From Chloroflexota bacterium (lineage in GTDB: Bacteria > Chloroflexota > Limnocylindria > P2-11E > CF-107): DNA of 50,680 bases. How positions within the stretch are numbered: position 1 is the first letter of the stretch; each line of letters opens with the position of its first letter. The position numbers and the translations under genes were made by a program. The notes below the pieces were generated by a model. That model did not search any database, was not told the origin of the DNA, and worked only from the letters and a program-made list of their open reading frames with translations. This document shows, piece by piece, positions 43,259 through 50,680 of this stretch. The DNA lies in NCBI GenBank assembly GCA_005881435.1, contig VBHP01000032.1:11277-61956 (forward strand), in the 5' to 3' direction.

Positions 43259-43720
43259 TCACGTCCGCAGCGCGCGCTCGATGTCGTCGAGGTGCTCTCG
43301 CCGGTGCTCGGCGCGCGCCAGGTTGAACGGACCCTTCGCTCGTATCTTCGTCACCATCTCGTCGCTCAGCGCCTCGACCCTCCCGTCCGCCTCCTCGGCC
43401 AGACGAAGCGCCAGCCGCGCCGCGTCGCGCGGCTGAAGCGCCAAACAAAGCGGTTTGGCCGAGTCGTTGATCCACGACGGGTCTTCGGGCTCGTAGTCGC
43501 CGGGTGGCGGCTCGATACCGCGTGCCCATTTCTCGAGCGCGAAGATCGCGCGCGCGTCCCAAAAGCCCACGTGCGCGAGCAATGCCGCCACGGTCCAGCC
43601 GGCCGGCATGGGCCGACGGAGCTGCTCGTCGGTCAAACGCGTCACCAGCGCGCGCAGCCGTTCGCGCTCCGTGTCGTTCTCGGCATCGTGAGCGCGATCA
43701 ACCAGAACATCCTTCCGCAT
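43259..43720 (-). CDS. DinB/maleylpyruvate-isomerase-like four-helix protein
   Basis: 153-aa protein with the DinB-like opening: RLRALVTRLTDEQLRRPMPAGWTVAALLAHVGFWDARA, where the His and later ones (EHRREHLDD) bind a metal. The fold serves thiol-dependent transferases (mycothiol, bacillithiol) and damage-induced proteins. ATG 43720 is used; the frame is open to 43846 without similarity there. Divergent from the MmcQ-like gene. Confidence 0.82.
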   Translation of the reverse strand: MRKDVLVDRAHDAENDTERERLRALVTRLTDEQLRRPMPAGWTVAALLAHVGFWDARAIFALEKWARGIEPPPGDYEPEDPSWINDSAKPLCLALQPRDAARLALRLAEEADGRVEALSDEMVTKIRAKGPFNLARAEHRREHLDDIERALRT

Positions 43721-43799
43721 CACAGCCTCCCGGAATCGGCATTCTATGAGTGCCGGACGACGTCGCGAAAAGGCCACTGCGCGGCGGGTCGAGGTCTCT

Positions 43800-44186
43800 A
43801 TGGTCGTAGCCGCAATGCCTGTTGCTTCTCGTGCCGCGCTGATCAAGGTCCGCCGGATCTGTCTCGCGCTGCCGCAGACGACCGAGCGGCTGAGTCACGG
43901 CGCGCCGACGTTCTTCATCCGCGAGAAGCGCTCCTTCGCGACGTTCCTGAACGACTTCCACGGCGACGGCCGGCTCGCGCTGTGGTGCGCGGCGCCGCCT
44001 GGCGTGCAGCGCGCGCTCGCGACGGCGCGGCCCGAGCAGTTCTTCGTGCCGCCATACGTCGCTCATCTCGGCTGGCTCGGCGTGAGACTCGATCGCGACC
44101 TCTCCTGGCAGGAGATCGAACGCGTCCTCCAGGACGCCTACGTCACCGTGAGTCCGCGGGCCCCTCGCGGCCGAACCGCTCGATGA
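43800..44186 (+). CDS. MmcQ/YjbR-family protein
   Basis: 128-aa small alpha/beta protein of the MmcQ/YjbR family: RICLALPQTTERLSHGAPTFFIREKRSFATFL, then RPEQFFVPPYVAHLGWLGVRLD and DLSWQEIERVLQDAYVTVSPR. The fold resembles a CyaY-like DNA-binding domain, but the biochemical role is unknown. ATG 43800 has GAGG 8 bp upstream; ATG 43815 is also possible. Confidence 0.85.
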   Translation: MVVAAMPVASRAALIKVRRICLALPQTTERLSHGAPTFFIREKRSFATFLNDFHGDGRLALWCAAPPGVQRALATARPEQFFVPPYVAHLGWLGVRLDRDLSWQEIERVLQDAYVTVSPRAPRGRTAR

Positions 44187-44213
44187 GCTCGTCGACTGTC
44201 GCTCGCGACACGC

Positions 44214-44693
44214 TTATTCGCCCGCGATCGGCGGTTGAAAGTCGCGCAGCACGCGAATGAACAGCAGCGCCGGATGCGACAGCCGGGTGAGCAATCCGAT
44301 CATCAGCAGCCACACTGAGCCGAGAGCGACGTTCAACAGGTTGAAGGCGACCTGTGAGGCGGCGACGGCGATGTAACGCCGGACCCAGTCCCGTGACTGC
44401 CATTCGTTGCGCTCGGCCAGCGCGTTTCGAACCTCCCACACTTCCGCGATGACGAGGAGCAAGCTGGAGAGCCGTATCGCCAGCATCTCGTCACCCGCGA
44501 CGGCGTAGTAGAGCGGTAGCGGAGCGAGCGCCAGGAACATGCACACGAAACCGAGTAGCACGATGCTCCGCAAGCGCCAGAGCTCCGTCCGCGACCAGGC
44601 CGCATCGCGGCGGAACGTGGCCACGAGGGCGCCGAAGCCGGCGATGCTCAGCGCCAGACCGGCGATCGCGGTAAAGAAGAATTGACCGGTCAT
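44214..44693 (-). CDS. Four-TM membrane protein of unknown function
   Basis: 159-aa protein with hydrophobic segments at about residues 5-26, 42-67, 72-86 and 108-132. Charged loops such as TFRRDAAWSRTELWRLRS lie between. No family recognised. Its ATG overlaps the mfd stop by 4 bp, so it is co-translated with the repair factor. Confidence 0.65.
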   Translation of the reverse strand: MTGQFFFTAIAGLALSIAGFGALVATFRRDAAWSRTELWRLRSIVLLGFVCMFLALAPLPLYYAVAGDEMLAIRLSSLLLVIAEVWEVRNALAERNEWQSRDWVRRYIAVAASQVAFNLLNVALGSVWLLMIGLLTRLSHPALLFIRVLRDFQPPIAGE

Positions 44694-47600
44694 GCGGCGA
44701 GCTCTCCCAGCACGCGCGTCACGGCGTCGCGCCAGTCGGCCCTGATCGGCAGCTGACCGCGGATCTGGCGGTGCCCGACGACCAGTTTCGGGAACGCCTT
44801 CTCGATGCGACGGCGCTCGTCGAGGCGGATGTCCCGGCGGGCGATGATCCGCAGCTCCCCCTTGCGCGCCCGCAATTCCGCGACGCCGGCGCGGATCGCG
44901 CGGAGCTTGACCTCGAGACCGAACAGGAGGTTTCGCACCGGTTCGGGCGGCGTGCCGTAGCGATCGCGAAGCTCCGCGGCGAGCTCCTGTAGCTCCTCCG
45001 GCTCGCGCACGCCGGCGATCCTGCGGTAGAGCTCCAACTTTCGTACCCGGCTCGGTACGTACGTATCAGGTATCGCGGTCGGGAGCGCGAGGTCGATCGT
45101 CACCGGCGGGAGGTCGGCGCGCCGCTCGACCGGCTCGCCCTTGAGCTCCTCGATCGCCTCCTGCAGCAACTGCGTGTACAGCTCGAAGCCGACGGCGGCG
45201 ATGTTGCCGTGCTGCTCGACGCCGAGCAGGTTGCCGGCGCCCCGGATCTCGAGGTCGTGCATCGCGATCTTGAACCCGGCGCCGAGCTCGTTGGCCTCGA
45301 ACAGCGCCTGCAATCGCGCCCGCGCCTGTGCCGTCAGCTGCTCCTGTTTGTTGTAGAGCAGGTACGCGAAAGCCTTCTCGCTCGAGCGGCCGACGCGGCC
45401 ACGCAGCTGATACAGCTGCGCCAGGCCGAACGTGCCGGCGCGGTTGACGATGATCGTGTTCACATTGGGGATGTCGAGGCCGGACTCGATGATGGTGGTG
45501 CAGACCAGGACGTCGTGATCGCCGCGCGCGAACTCGGTCATCACCCGCTCCAGCCGGTCCTCATCCATCTGCCCGTGCGCGACCGCGTATTTGGCCTGCG
45601 GCGCCATGTGCTCCAGGCGACGGGTGACGTGCTCGATGCCCTGGACTCGGTTGTGCACGAAGTAGACCTGGCCGCCGCGGTCGATCTCGCGGAGGAGCGC
45701 CTCCCGAACGACATCGTCGGAGTATTCGACGATCTTGGTCTCGATCGGCTGACGGTTCTCCGGCGGCGTCTCGATGACGGAGATGTCGCGCACACCCGAC
45801 AGCGCCATGTGCAGCGTGCGCGGGATCGGCGTCGCCGTCATCGACAGGACGTGCACCTCGCTGCGCATCTGCTTAAGCCGCTCCTTATGCCGCACGCCGA
45901 AGCGGTGCTCCTCGTCGATCACCAGCAGACCGACATCCTTGAAGGACACATCGGACTGCAACAGCCGGTGCGTGCCGATGACGATGTCGACCTCGCCGAG
46001 CGCGAGGCCGGCGACGACCTCGCGCTGCTCCTGGGGCGAACGGAAGCGAGAGAGCATCTCCACTTTCACGGGGAAGGTGGCCAGACGCTCGCTGAAGGTC
46101 TGGAAGTGCTGCTGCGCCAGCACGGTGGTCGGCACCAGCACGGCGACCTGCTTGCCGTCCATCACGGCCTTGAATGCAGCGCGCAAGGCGACCTCGGTCT
46201 TGCCGAAGCCGACGTCGCCGACGATCAGGCGGTCCATCGGACGCGCTCGCTCCATGTCTTTCTTGACGTCCTCGATCGATTGCACCTGGTCGGGCGTCTC
46301 GGTGTACGGGAAGGAGTTCTCCAGCTCGATCTGCCACGGCGTGTCCCGGCCGAACTGATGCGCCGGCACGATCTCGCGCTTGGCGTAGATGCGGAGGAGC
46401 TCGCGGGCGATGTCCAGGACGGCCTTCTTGACCTTTTTCTTGGTCTTCAGCCAGTCCGCGCCGCCGAGCTTCGACAGCGCCGGCGGCGTGCCTCCGACGA
46501 AGCGCGTGATCTTGTCGATGCGCTCAGTCGGCAGAGAGACGCGGTCGGTGCCGGCGAACTGCAGCTCCAGATACTCGCGCTCGACGCCGGCGACCTCCTT
46601 GGTCACGAAGCGCTCGAACCGCGCGATGCCGTGCTCCTCGTGCACCACCAGATCGCCTGGCTTGAGGTCCATGAGCGCCTGCGCGAACGCAACGCGGCGT
46701 CGGCGCCGCTCGGGATGGCGCGGCTTGCGGAAGCCGAACATCTCCGCGTCGGTGAAGACGCGAAGTCCGATGTCGGGCGCGACAAAACCCTCGGCCAGCG
46801 GGACGTGCAGCAGCTCGAGCGCTCCGGCGCCCGGGATCTCCTGCAACGAATCGTGCGGCGCGACGTGCACGTCGCGCTCGGCCAGCAGCTCCGCCAAGCG
46901 TTGAGCCTGCGGCGAGGCGATGACGTCACGGGCTTCGCGCGCCCCGGCGATCATCGCCAGGAACTGCTCCAGCCGCCCGGCGTAAGACGGCGCGCTGCCC
47001 CAGCCGAGCCGGATGGCCTCGCCGGCTCCGCTCAAACGCACGCTGCCGCGTTCGGCCGCGAAGGCGTCGAGGCGTTCGCGCTCCACGTACGCAGGAGGGA
47101 GCGATGCGACCGGAAGGCCGTGTTCGGCGAGCTCGTCGCGACGCTCCTCGGCCTGACCCTCGAGCGCATCCCGGCCGAGCTCCAGCTCCATAGTCTCTTC
47201 CAGGACGAGCGTCGATCGCTCCGGCAGATGATCGAGCAACGAAGACCGCGCGCCGACGAGCGGCGCAAGCGCCTCCATGCCGTCGGCGTACCCACCACCG
47301 CGCAGACGGTCCAGGAACACGCGCCATGGCGCGGTGTCGTCGCCGTAATCCAGATCGTCCCAGCCGTGCGCGCCGAGATACGCCGCCGCCTCCGCCGCGC
47401 GCTCGAGCGCGAGCTCGCGAGCCGGAAGGATCACGACCTCGGCCACAGCGTCGAGCGAGCGCTGCGTCGCGGGATCGAAACGTCGCAGCGACTCGATCTC
47501 GTCTCCGGCCAGCTCGATGCGCACAGGGGCCTCGTCGGAGATCGGGAAGACGTCGAGGATCCCGCCGCGTCGCGCGAACGTCCCGGGCTCGGCGACCTCC

Positions 47601-48133
47601 GTGACCGGCTCGTAGCCGATAACGAACAGCCATTCGGCCACCTCGTTCCAGGACAACCGATCGGCGGCGTGAAACGCGCGCGAACGCGCGCTCAGATCTT
47701 CCGGCGACAACGTGTGCTGCAACAGCGCGCGAAGCGAGACCACGACCGCCATCGGCTCCGGCCGCTTCGCCAACGACCATAGCGTCCAGAGGCGAGCGGA
47801 TACGTGCTCACGCGAGGGGGCGGTGAGCTCGTACGGCATCGTCTCCCGATCGGGGAACGCGAGCACGCGATCCTCGCCCAGCCAGGCCGCGAGCTCGGCG
47901 CGCCAGCGGCGCGCGCGATCTTCGTTGGGCACGACGATGCAGACGCTTCGCGCGCCCTCGGCCACAAGCGAGGCATAGAGGTACGCCCTGCCACCGGCGA
48001 CCGCCTCGCCGAGCACGATGTTGCGCCTGGCCTCGAGCGCGTCGGCGATGGCCCGGAACGGTGCGGCCTCCCGCGCCAGCGCGGTGACGCCACCGAGACG
48101 GACGCCGTTCGACGTCTTAGTCGTCTGCAGCAT
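44690..48133 (-). CDS. mfd: Transcription-repair coupling factor
   Basis: 1147-aa ATPase that removes stalled RNA polymerase and recruits UvrA to transcription-blocking lesions. N-terminal UvrB-like modules include VPNEDRARRWRAELAAWLG and VISLRAL-type region; the RNA polymerase interaction domain is DLVVHEEHGIARFERF; the translocase has GDVGFGKTEVALRAAFKAVMDGKQ (Walker A), VIDEEHRFGV (DEEH) and LRGRVGRSSEKAFAYLLY, and the TRCF C-terminal domain is present. ATG 48133 overlaps pth by 17 bp. Full length for the family. Confidence 0.96.
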   Translation of the reverse strand: MLQTTKTSNGVRLGGVTALAREAAPFRAIADALEARRNIVLGEAVAGGRAYLYASLVAEGARSVCIVVPNEDRARRWRAELAAWLGEDRVLAFPDRETMPYELTAPSREHVSARLWTLWSLAKRPEPMAVVVSLRALLQHTLSPEDLSARSRAFHAADRLSWNEVAEWLFVIGYEPVTEVAEPGTFARRGGILDVFPISDEAPVRIELAGDEIESLRRFDPATQRSLDAVAEVVILPARELALERAAEAAAYLGAHGWDDLDYGDDTAPWRVFLDRLRGGGYADGMEALAPLVGARSSLLDHLPERSTLVLEETMELELGRDALEGQAEERRDELAEHGLPVASLPPAYVERERLDAFAAERGSVRLSGAGEAIRLGWGSAPSYAGRLEQFLAMIAGAREARDVIASPQAQRLAELLAERDVHVAPHDSLQEIPGAGALELLHVPLAEGFVAPDIGLRVFTDAEMFGFRKPRHPERRRRRVAFAQALMDLKPGDLVVHEEHGIARFERFVTKEVAGVEREYLELQFAGTDRVSLPTERIDKITRFVGGTPPALSKLGGADWLKTKKKVKKAVLDIARELLRIYAKREIVPAHQFGRDTPWQIELENSFPYTETPDQVQSIEDVKKDMERARPMDRLIVGDVGFGKTEVALRAAFKAVMDGKQVAVLVPTTVLAQQHFQTFSERLATFPVKVEMLSRFRSPQEQREVVAGLALGEVDIVIGTHRLLQSDVSFKDVGLLVIDEEHRFGVRHKERLKQMRSEVHVLSMTATPIPRTLHMALSGVRDISVIETPPENRQPIETKIVEYSDDVVREALLREIDRGGQVYFVHNRVQGIEHVTRRLEHMAPQAKYAVAHGQMDEDRLERVMTEFARGDHDVLVCTTIIESGLDIPNVNTIIVNRAGTFGLAQLYQLRGRVGRSSEKAFAYLLYNKQEQLTAQARARLQALFEANELGAGFKIAMHDLEIRGAGNLLGVEQHGNIAAVGFELYTQLLQEAIEELKGEPVERRADLPPVTIDLALPTAIPDTYVPSRVRKLELYRRIAGVREPEELQELAAELRDRYGTPPEPVRNLLFGLEVKLRAIRAGVAELRARKGELRIIARRDIRLDERRRIEKAFPKLVVGHRQIRGQLPIRADWRDAVTRVLGELAA

Positions 48134-48737
48134 TCGCCGTTTCCCGGTTGAACTTCTCCATCGCGCGCTCGATCCCATCGCGCAGCAGCACCTCGATCGC
48201 CTCGGACGCGCGCATCACCATGTCCTCGGCCTTCGCCTTCTCCTCGCCCTCGAACGGGGAGAGCACGTGGTCGGTGAGATCGCCGCGCTGGCCTTCGGGA
48301 TGGATCCCCAGACGGACGCGGGGAAAGGACTCCGAGCCGATCTCGGCCACGATCGAGCGCATTCCGTTGTGCGTACCAGGACCACCCGAGGGGCGGATGC
48401 GGATCTTGCCGAGCGGGAGGTCAATATCGTCATAGACGACGACAAGGTCTTTCGGCTCCAGCCGATAACGCTGCAGCAGACGGCGTACAGAGTGGCCGCT
48501 GTCGTTCATGAATGTCCCGGGTCGAGCGATGGCGATCCGCGTCGTGACCAAGGTTCCCTCGGCGATGCGCGCGTCGGCCGCTTTGCTCTTGAATTCAATG
48601 CGGAGCCGCTTGGCCAAGCGATTCGCCACTTGGAATCCGACGTTGTGGCGCGTTCCGGCGTATTCCTCGCCGGGGTTTCCGAGCCCGACGATCAAGCGAT
48701 CGGCCCGCGGGGCTTCGCCGCGCGAGAAGAAGCGCAT
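48117..48737 (-). CDS. pth: Peptidyl-tRNA hydrolase
   Basis: Recycles peptidyl-tRNAs released from ribosomes. The 206-aa protein shows GLGNPGEEYAGTRHNVGFQVANRLA (catalytic His about 31), ARPGTFMNDSGHSV, VVYDDIDLPLGKIRIR and GGPGTHNGMRSI. ATG 48737 has GGAGG 4 bp upstream. A strong minus-strand terminator ends only 18 nt before the start codon, so pth-mfd expression would need a promoter inside or readthrough of it. The pth-mfd order is widely conserved. Confidence 0.95.
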   Translation of the reverse strand: MRFFSRGEAPRADRLIVGLGNPGEEYAGTRHNVGFQVANRLAKRLRIEFKSKAADARIAEGTLVTTRIAIARPGTFMNDSGHSVRRLLQRYRLEPKDLVVVYDDIDLPLGKIRIRPSGGPGTHNGMRSIVAEIGSESFPRVRLGIHPEGQRGDLTDHVLSPFEGEEKAKAEDMVMRASEAIEVLLRDGIERAMEKFNRETANAADD

Positions 48738-48755
48738 CCATCCTCCGCAGACGCC

Positions 48756-48784
48756 AAAAACGGGCCCACCGCGTCGGTGGGCCC
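48756..48784 (-). terminator. Intrinsic terminator 18 nt upstream of pth
   Basis: On the minus strand GGGCCCACCG-ACG-CGGTGGGCCC, a 10-bp perfect stem, is followed by GTTTTTGG. No minus-strand gene lies upstream in this window; genes there run on the plus strand. It may stop antisense transcription or act as an attenuator for pth-mfd. Confidence 0.75.
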
Positions 48785-48820
48785 TTGCGCCACTAGCGTA
48801 TCGCGTCGGCGGCACCGCTG

Positions 48821-49237
48821 ATGCATTGGTCTCGCGGGATGAGGCGGACCGCGGGACTCATCGGTGGTCTGGCCCTCGCGGTCGTGCTCGTGTTCGCCGC
48901 GGGCGTGATCGGGCACGATCCGCTCGCCGCACTCTTCCCCAGCGCGCAGGCCGTCGCCGACGATCCTCCGGCGTGGATGAGCGAATACGCCACCGCGTTC
49001 TGCGGCGGCGATACAGCCAAGGTCGCGTCGCGCGTCGACGTGTCGCTCGCGAGCGAGGACGACGTGCAGCAGGCTTTTGCTCGTCGGGACTGGGGCTGCG
49101 ACGCGGTGCGTTATCTCGGCGCATCGACGGGCAAGGCCGGCACGGCGTACATCTACATCCTGCACGACCCGAGCACCGGCCTGGACAACTGGTGGGTCTT
49201 CACCGCGGCGGGCCAGAAGATCGTAAGGATCGACTAA
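48821..49237 (+). CDS. Membrane-anchored extracytoplasmic protein, unknown
   Basis: 138-aa protein with an N-terminal TM/signal segment (about residues 11-29) and a small globular domain of about 90 residues containing two Cys (FCGGD, WGCDAVRYLG). The strand pair TAYIYILHDPSTGLDNWWVFTAAGQKIVRID ends the protein. Start ATG 48821 or ATG 48839. First gene of the redox-like cluster by position, though its own role is unknown. Confidence 0.7.
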   Translation: MHWSRGMRRTAGLIGGLALAVVLVFAAGVIGHDPLAALFPSAQAVADDPPAWMSEYATAFCGGDTAKVASRVDVSLASEDDVQQAFARRDWGCDAVRYLGASTGKAGTAYIYILHDPSTGLDNWWVFTAAGQKIVRID

Positions 49238-49250
49238 GCCCTCGCGAGCG

Positions 49251-49284
49251 GTAACGCGTCCGAAAGGATCGCCCCGGCAAACTC
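49251..49284 (+). promoter_or_regulatory. 34-bp duplicated upstream motif, copy 1
   Basis: The motif starts GTAACG, has an invariant TCCGAAAGGATC (small hairpin, GAAA loop) in the centre and ends CGGCAAACTC, 6 bp before ATG 49291. A second copy (28 of 34 bases identical) lies 7 bp before apbE at 50175-50208. GTAACG resembles the -35 of some ECF sigma promoters. No third copy seen in the window. Confidence 0.6.
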
Positions 49285-49290
49285 CCCGGC

Positions 49291-49584
49291 ATGACCACAC
49301 CGATCCGATTCACACGCGAAGAGCGTGAGCGCGGGCTGCGCCGCGTCACGCAGATCACGCGCGCCACCGCACTCGGCGGCCTCGCCGCGGTCGTGGGATT
49401 CGCCTGCGCCGCAGCCGCAACGAATCCGGGAAAAACCACCGCCACCGCCACGACGACGGCAGCCATGGCAGTCGCCGCCTCCAGCGCGACGACGACCACA
49501 ACGACGACCACGACAGCGCTGCAACGCACCACGACGCCGACCACGACCTCGAGTCGCGGCGTGGTCACGACCGGAGGTTCCTAG
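49291..49584 (+). CDS. Small Thr-rich single-TM protein
   Basis: 97-aa protein: basic N-terminus with FTREERERGLRRVTQ, one TM helix (about residues 27-44, ALGGLAAVVGFACAAAAT), then an outside tail made almost only of Thr, Ala and Ser, including a run of nine Thr. Encoded by repetitive ACC/ACG codons. Low-complexity tail suggests O-linked modification or a flexible linker. Four bp from the haem-type membrane protein gene, so likely part of that complex. Confidence 0.7.
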   Translation: MTTPIRFTREERERGLRRVTQITRATALGGLAAVVGFACAAAATNPGKTTATATTTAAMAVAASSATTTTTTTTTALQRTTTPTTTSSRGVVTTGGS

Positions 49585-49587
49585 TTC

Positions 49588-50178
49588 ATGAACGACACGA
49601 TCCTGTGGTACGCCACGCGGGGCGCGGGCGCCGTATCGCTGCTCCTGCTGACGGCAGTCGTCTGCCTCGGCATCGTCACTTCGCTGAAGTGGCAAAGCCG
49701 TGCCACACCGCTCTTCCTCTCTGTGAACCTGCACCGCAATCTCAGCTTGCTGTCGATCGTGTTTCTTGCGCTCCACATCGTCACCGCGGTCGTGGACCCA
49801 TTCGCGCACCTCGGCATCATCGCCGCGCTCGTTCCGTTTTCCTCCTACTACCGCACGTTCTGGCTCGGCCTTGGCGTCGTCGCCTTAGATCTCTTCCTGG
49901 CGCTGATCCTGACGAGTGTCTTGCGAGCTCGCGTCGGACAGCGCGCCTGGCGTGCGGTCCACTGGCTCTCGTACGCGCTGTGGCCGATCGCGATCGTGCA
50001 CGGCATCGGCACCGGCACCGATTCAGCGGCGCCGTGGATGCTCGCCGTCGACGCCGTGTGCCTGCTGCTGGTCGCGGGCGCGGTGACCTGGCGCGTGTCG
50101 GCGCGACCGAAAGCGATCCACGCCCCTTCCCCCTCCAGCGCGGCGGGAATCCCCTCGCCGCACCGCGCTCAGTCGTAA
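49588..50178 (+). CDS. Ferric-reductase-like transmembrane protein
   Basis: 196-aa protein with about six TM helices of the ferric reductase/MsrQ type. Haem-ligand histidines are arranged as His49-His63 and His125-His138, 12-13 residues between the members of each pair, fitting two stacked haem b groups. Motifs include NLHRNLSLLSIVFLALHI and AVHWLSYALWPIAIVHGIGTGTD. It would pass electrons across the membrane. Followed by apbE, whose product attaches FMN to proteins, so a flavin-haem electron chain is likely. Confidence 0.85.
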   Translation: MNDTILWYATRGAGAVSLLLLTAVVCLGIVTSLKWQSRATPLFLSVNLHRNLSLLSIVFLALHIVTAVVDPFAHLGIIAALVPFSSYYRTFWLGLGVVALDLFLALILTSVLRARVGQRAWRAVHWLSYALWPIAIVHGIGTGTDSAAPWMLAVDAVCLLLVAGAVTWRVSARPKAIHAPSPSSAAGIPSPHRAQS

Positions 50179-50208
50179 CGGTTCCGAAAGGATCAGCGCG
50201 GCAGACTC
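50175..50208 (+). promoter_or_regulatory. 34-bp duplicated upstream motif, copy 2
   Basis: Second copy of the element at 49251. It begins GTAACG, overlaps the TAA stop of the ferric-reductase-like gene, keeps TCCGAAAGGATC exactly and ends CGGCAGACTC, 7 bp before ATG 50216. Conservation at two different genes of the cluster argues for shared control. Confidence 0.6.
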
Positions 50209-50215
50209 GATCGTG

Positions 50216-50680
50216 ATGAAGATCGCCACGACCGGCTGGCGCGCGCTTGGCACGTCCGTGCACGTGCTCGTCAGCGGCGCCGCTGCACTCGGGCCGGCCT
50301 CCACAGCCGTCAACGACACGCTTCGTGCCGTCGATCTCGCGTACAGCCGCTTCCGCCCGGACAGCGAGCTCGCCACCGTGAACACGCACCAGGGTCGGCC
50401 CGTTGCCGTGAGCGCCCTGTTCGCCGACGCCGTCGCCGCGTCCCTGCGCGCGGCCCGCGAGAGCGATGGGGCGGTTGACCCAACGGTCGGGAGGGCAATG
50501 CGGGTCGTCGGATACGACGACGATTTTCCGCGCCTCGCGCGCAGCGCCGGGCCGCTCACCTTACGCGTCGAGCCTGTGCCCGGCTGGCGGAGCATCCGCT
50601 TTGACCGCGAGAGCCGGACCATCGCCCTTCCGCCGGACGTCGAGCTCGACCTCGGATCGACCGGCAAAGCCTTCGCCGCG
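50216..50680 (+). CDS. apbE: FAD:protein FMN transferase (partial)
   Basis: First 155 codons of an ApbE-family enzyme, which moves FMN from FAD onto a Thr/Ser of target proteins outside the membrane. Visible features: WRALGTSVHVLV near the start, the SRFRPDSELATVN segment, ESDGAVDPTVG, and ELDLGSTGKAFAA, the flavin/metal-binding region, just before the window ends. No signal peptide is seen. Cut by the window edge. The flavinylated partner should lie beyond base 50680. Confidence 0.9.
   Translation, partial: MKIATTGWRALGTSVHVLVSGAAALGPASTAVNDTLRAVDLAYSRFRPDSELATVNTHQGRPVAVSALFADAVAASLRAARESDGAVDPTVGRAMRVVGYDDDFPRLARSAGPLTLRVEPVPGWRSIRFDRESRTIALPPDVELDLGSTGKAFAA

Noticed and set aside
45209-47782. 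Long open frame of more than 800 codons on the plus strand opposite mfd
   Set aside because: It mirrors mfd codons in GC-rich DNA, has no recognisable domain, and mfd is complete on the other strand.

Overview
The window is GC-rich bacterial DNA (about two thirds GC by eye) with frequent GTG starts, many 4-bp ATGA/GTGA overlaps and very short gaps. No rRNA, tRNA, phage, IS or CRISPR was seen. Actinobacterial-type ThrB/ThrC, a CysO-like sulfur carrier, Thr/Pro-rich lipoprotein linkers and the general gene style suggest an uncultured Chloroflexota (Limnocylindria-like) or an actinobacterium-related lineage. That placement is inference; no marker gene here settles it.

Layout. 1-4.1 kb (minus): accA (cut by the window edge), accD, a DegV/FakB protein, biotin ligase BirA, and a small membrane protein with an XRE regulator and a palindromic operator. 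4.1-7.3 kb (minus): two lipoproteins, then thrB-thrC. 7.4-10.3 kb: AI-2E-type permease, surE and a polysaccharide deacetylase. 10.3-14.9 kb: BtuFCD-type B12 importer with a cobalamin riboswitch, a second BtuF-like protein and a divergent Dph6-like ATPase. 14.9-24.9 kb: SWIM protein, secreted sialidase-fold protein, NUDIX, phosphoglucose/phosphomannose isomerase with phosphohexomutase, DMT exporter, cupin, HAD, FAD oxidoreductase with a metallo-beta-lactamase-fold protein, and a zinc-ribbon membrane protein. 25-30 kb: PlsC, a dipeptide-type ABC system whose binding protein carries an in-frame TAG, and a TctC-like lipoprotein. 30-40.7 kb (mostly minus): ribA; a GNAT-ahcY-metK operon behind a terminator-bearing leader and a tiny coupled ORF; tandem GNATs; HAD; apt; LuxR-type regulator; histidine phosphatase; 5'-nucleotidase-like HAD. 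40.8-43.2 kb (plus): SAM-I riboswitch, terminator, threonine-synthase paralogue, CysO/MoaD-like carrier and a membrane protein. 43-50.7 kb: DinB-like and MmcQ-like proteins, mfd, pth, and a haem-membrane/ApbE redox cluster (cut by the edge) with a duplicated 34-bp motif.

The main theme is sulfur-amino-acid and one-carbon metabolism. ThrB makes O-phosphohomoserine and ThrC converts it to threonine. A second ThrC-like enzyme, coupled by TGATG to a CysO-like carrier and placed behind a SAM-I riboswitch, looks like a SAM-repressed homocysteine synthase that would take sulfur from a protein thiocarboxylate. MetK, AhcY and Apt then handle SAM, SAH and adenine, and the B12 importer may feed a B12-dependent methionine synthase elsewhere. 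This proposed O-phosphohomoserine/carrier route is the most likely undescribed system in the window.
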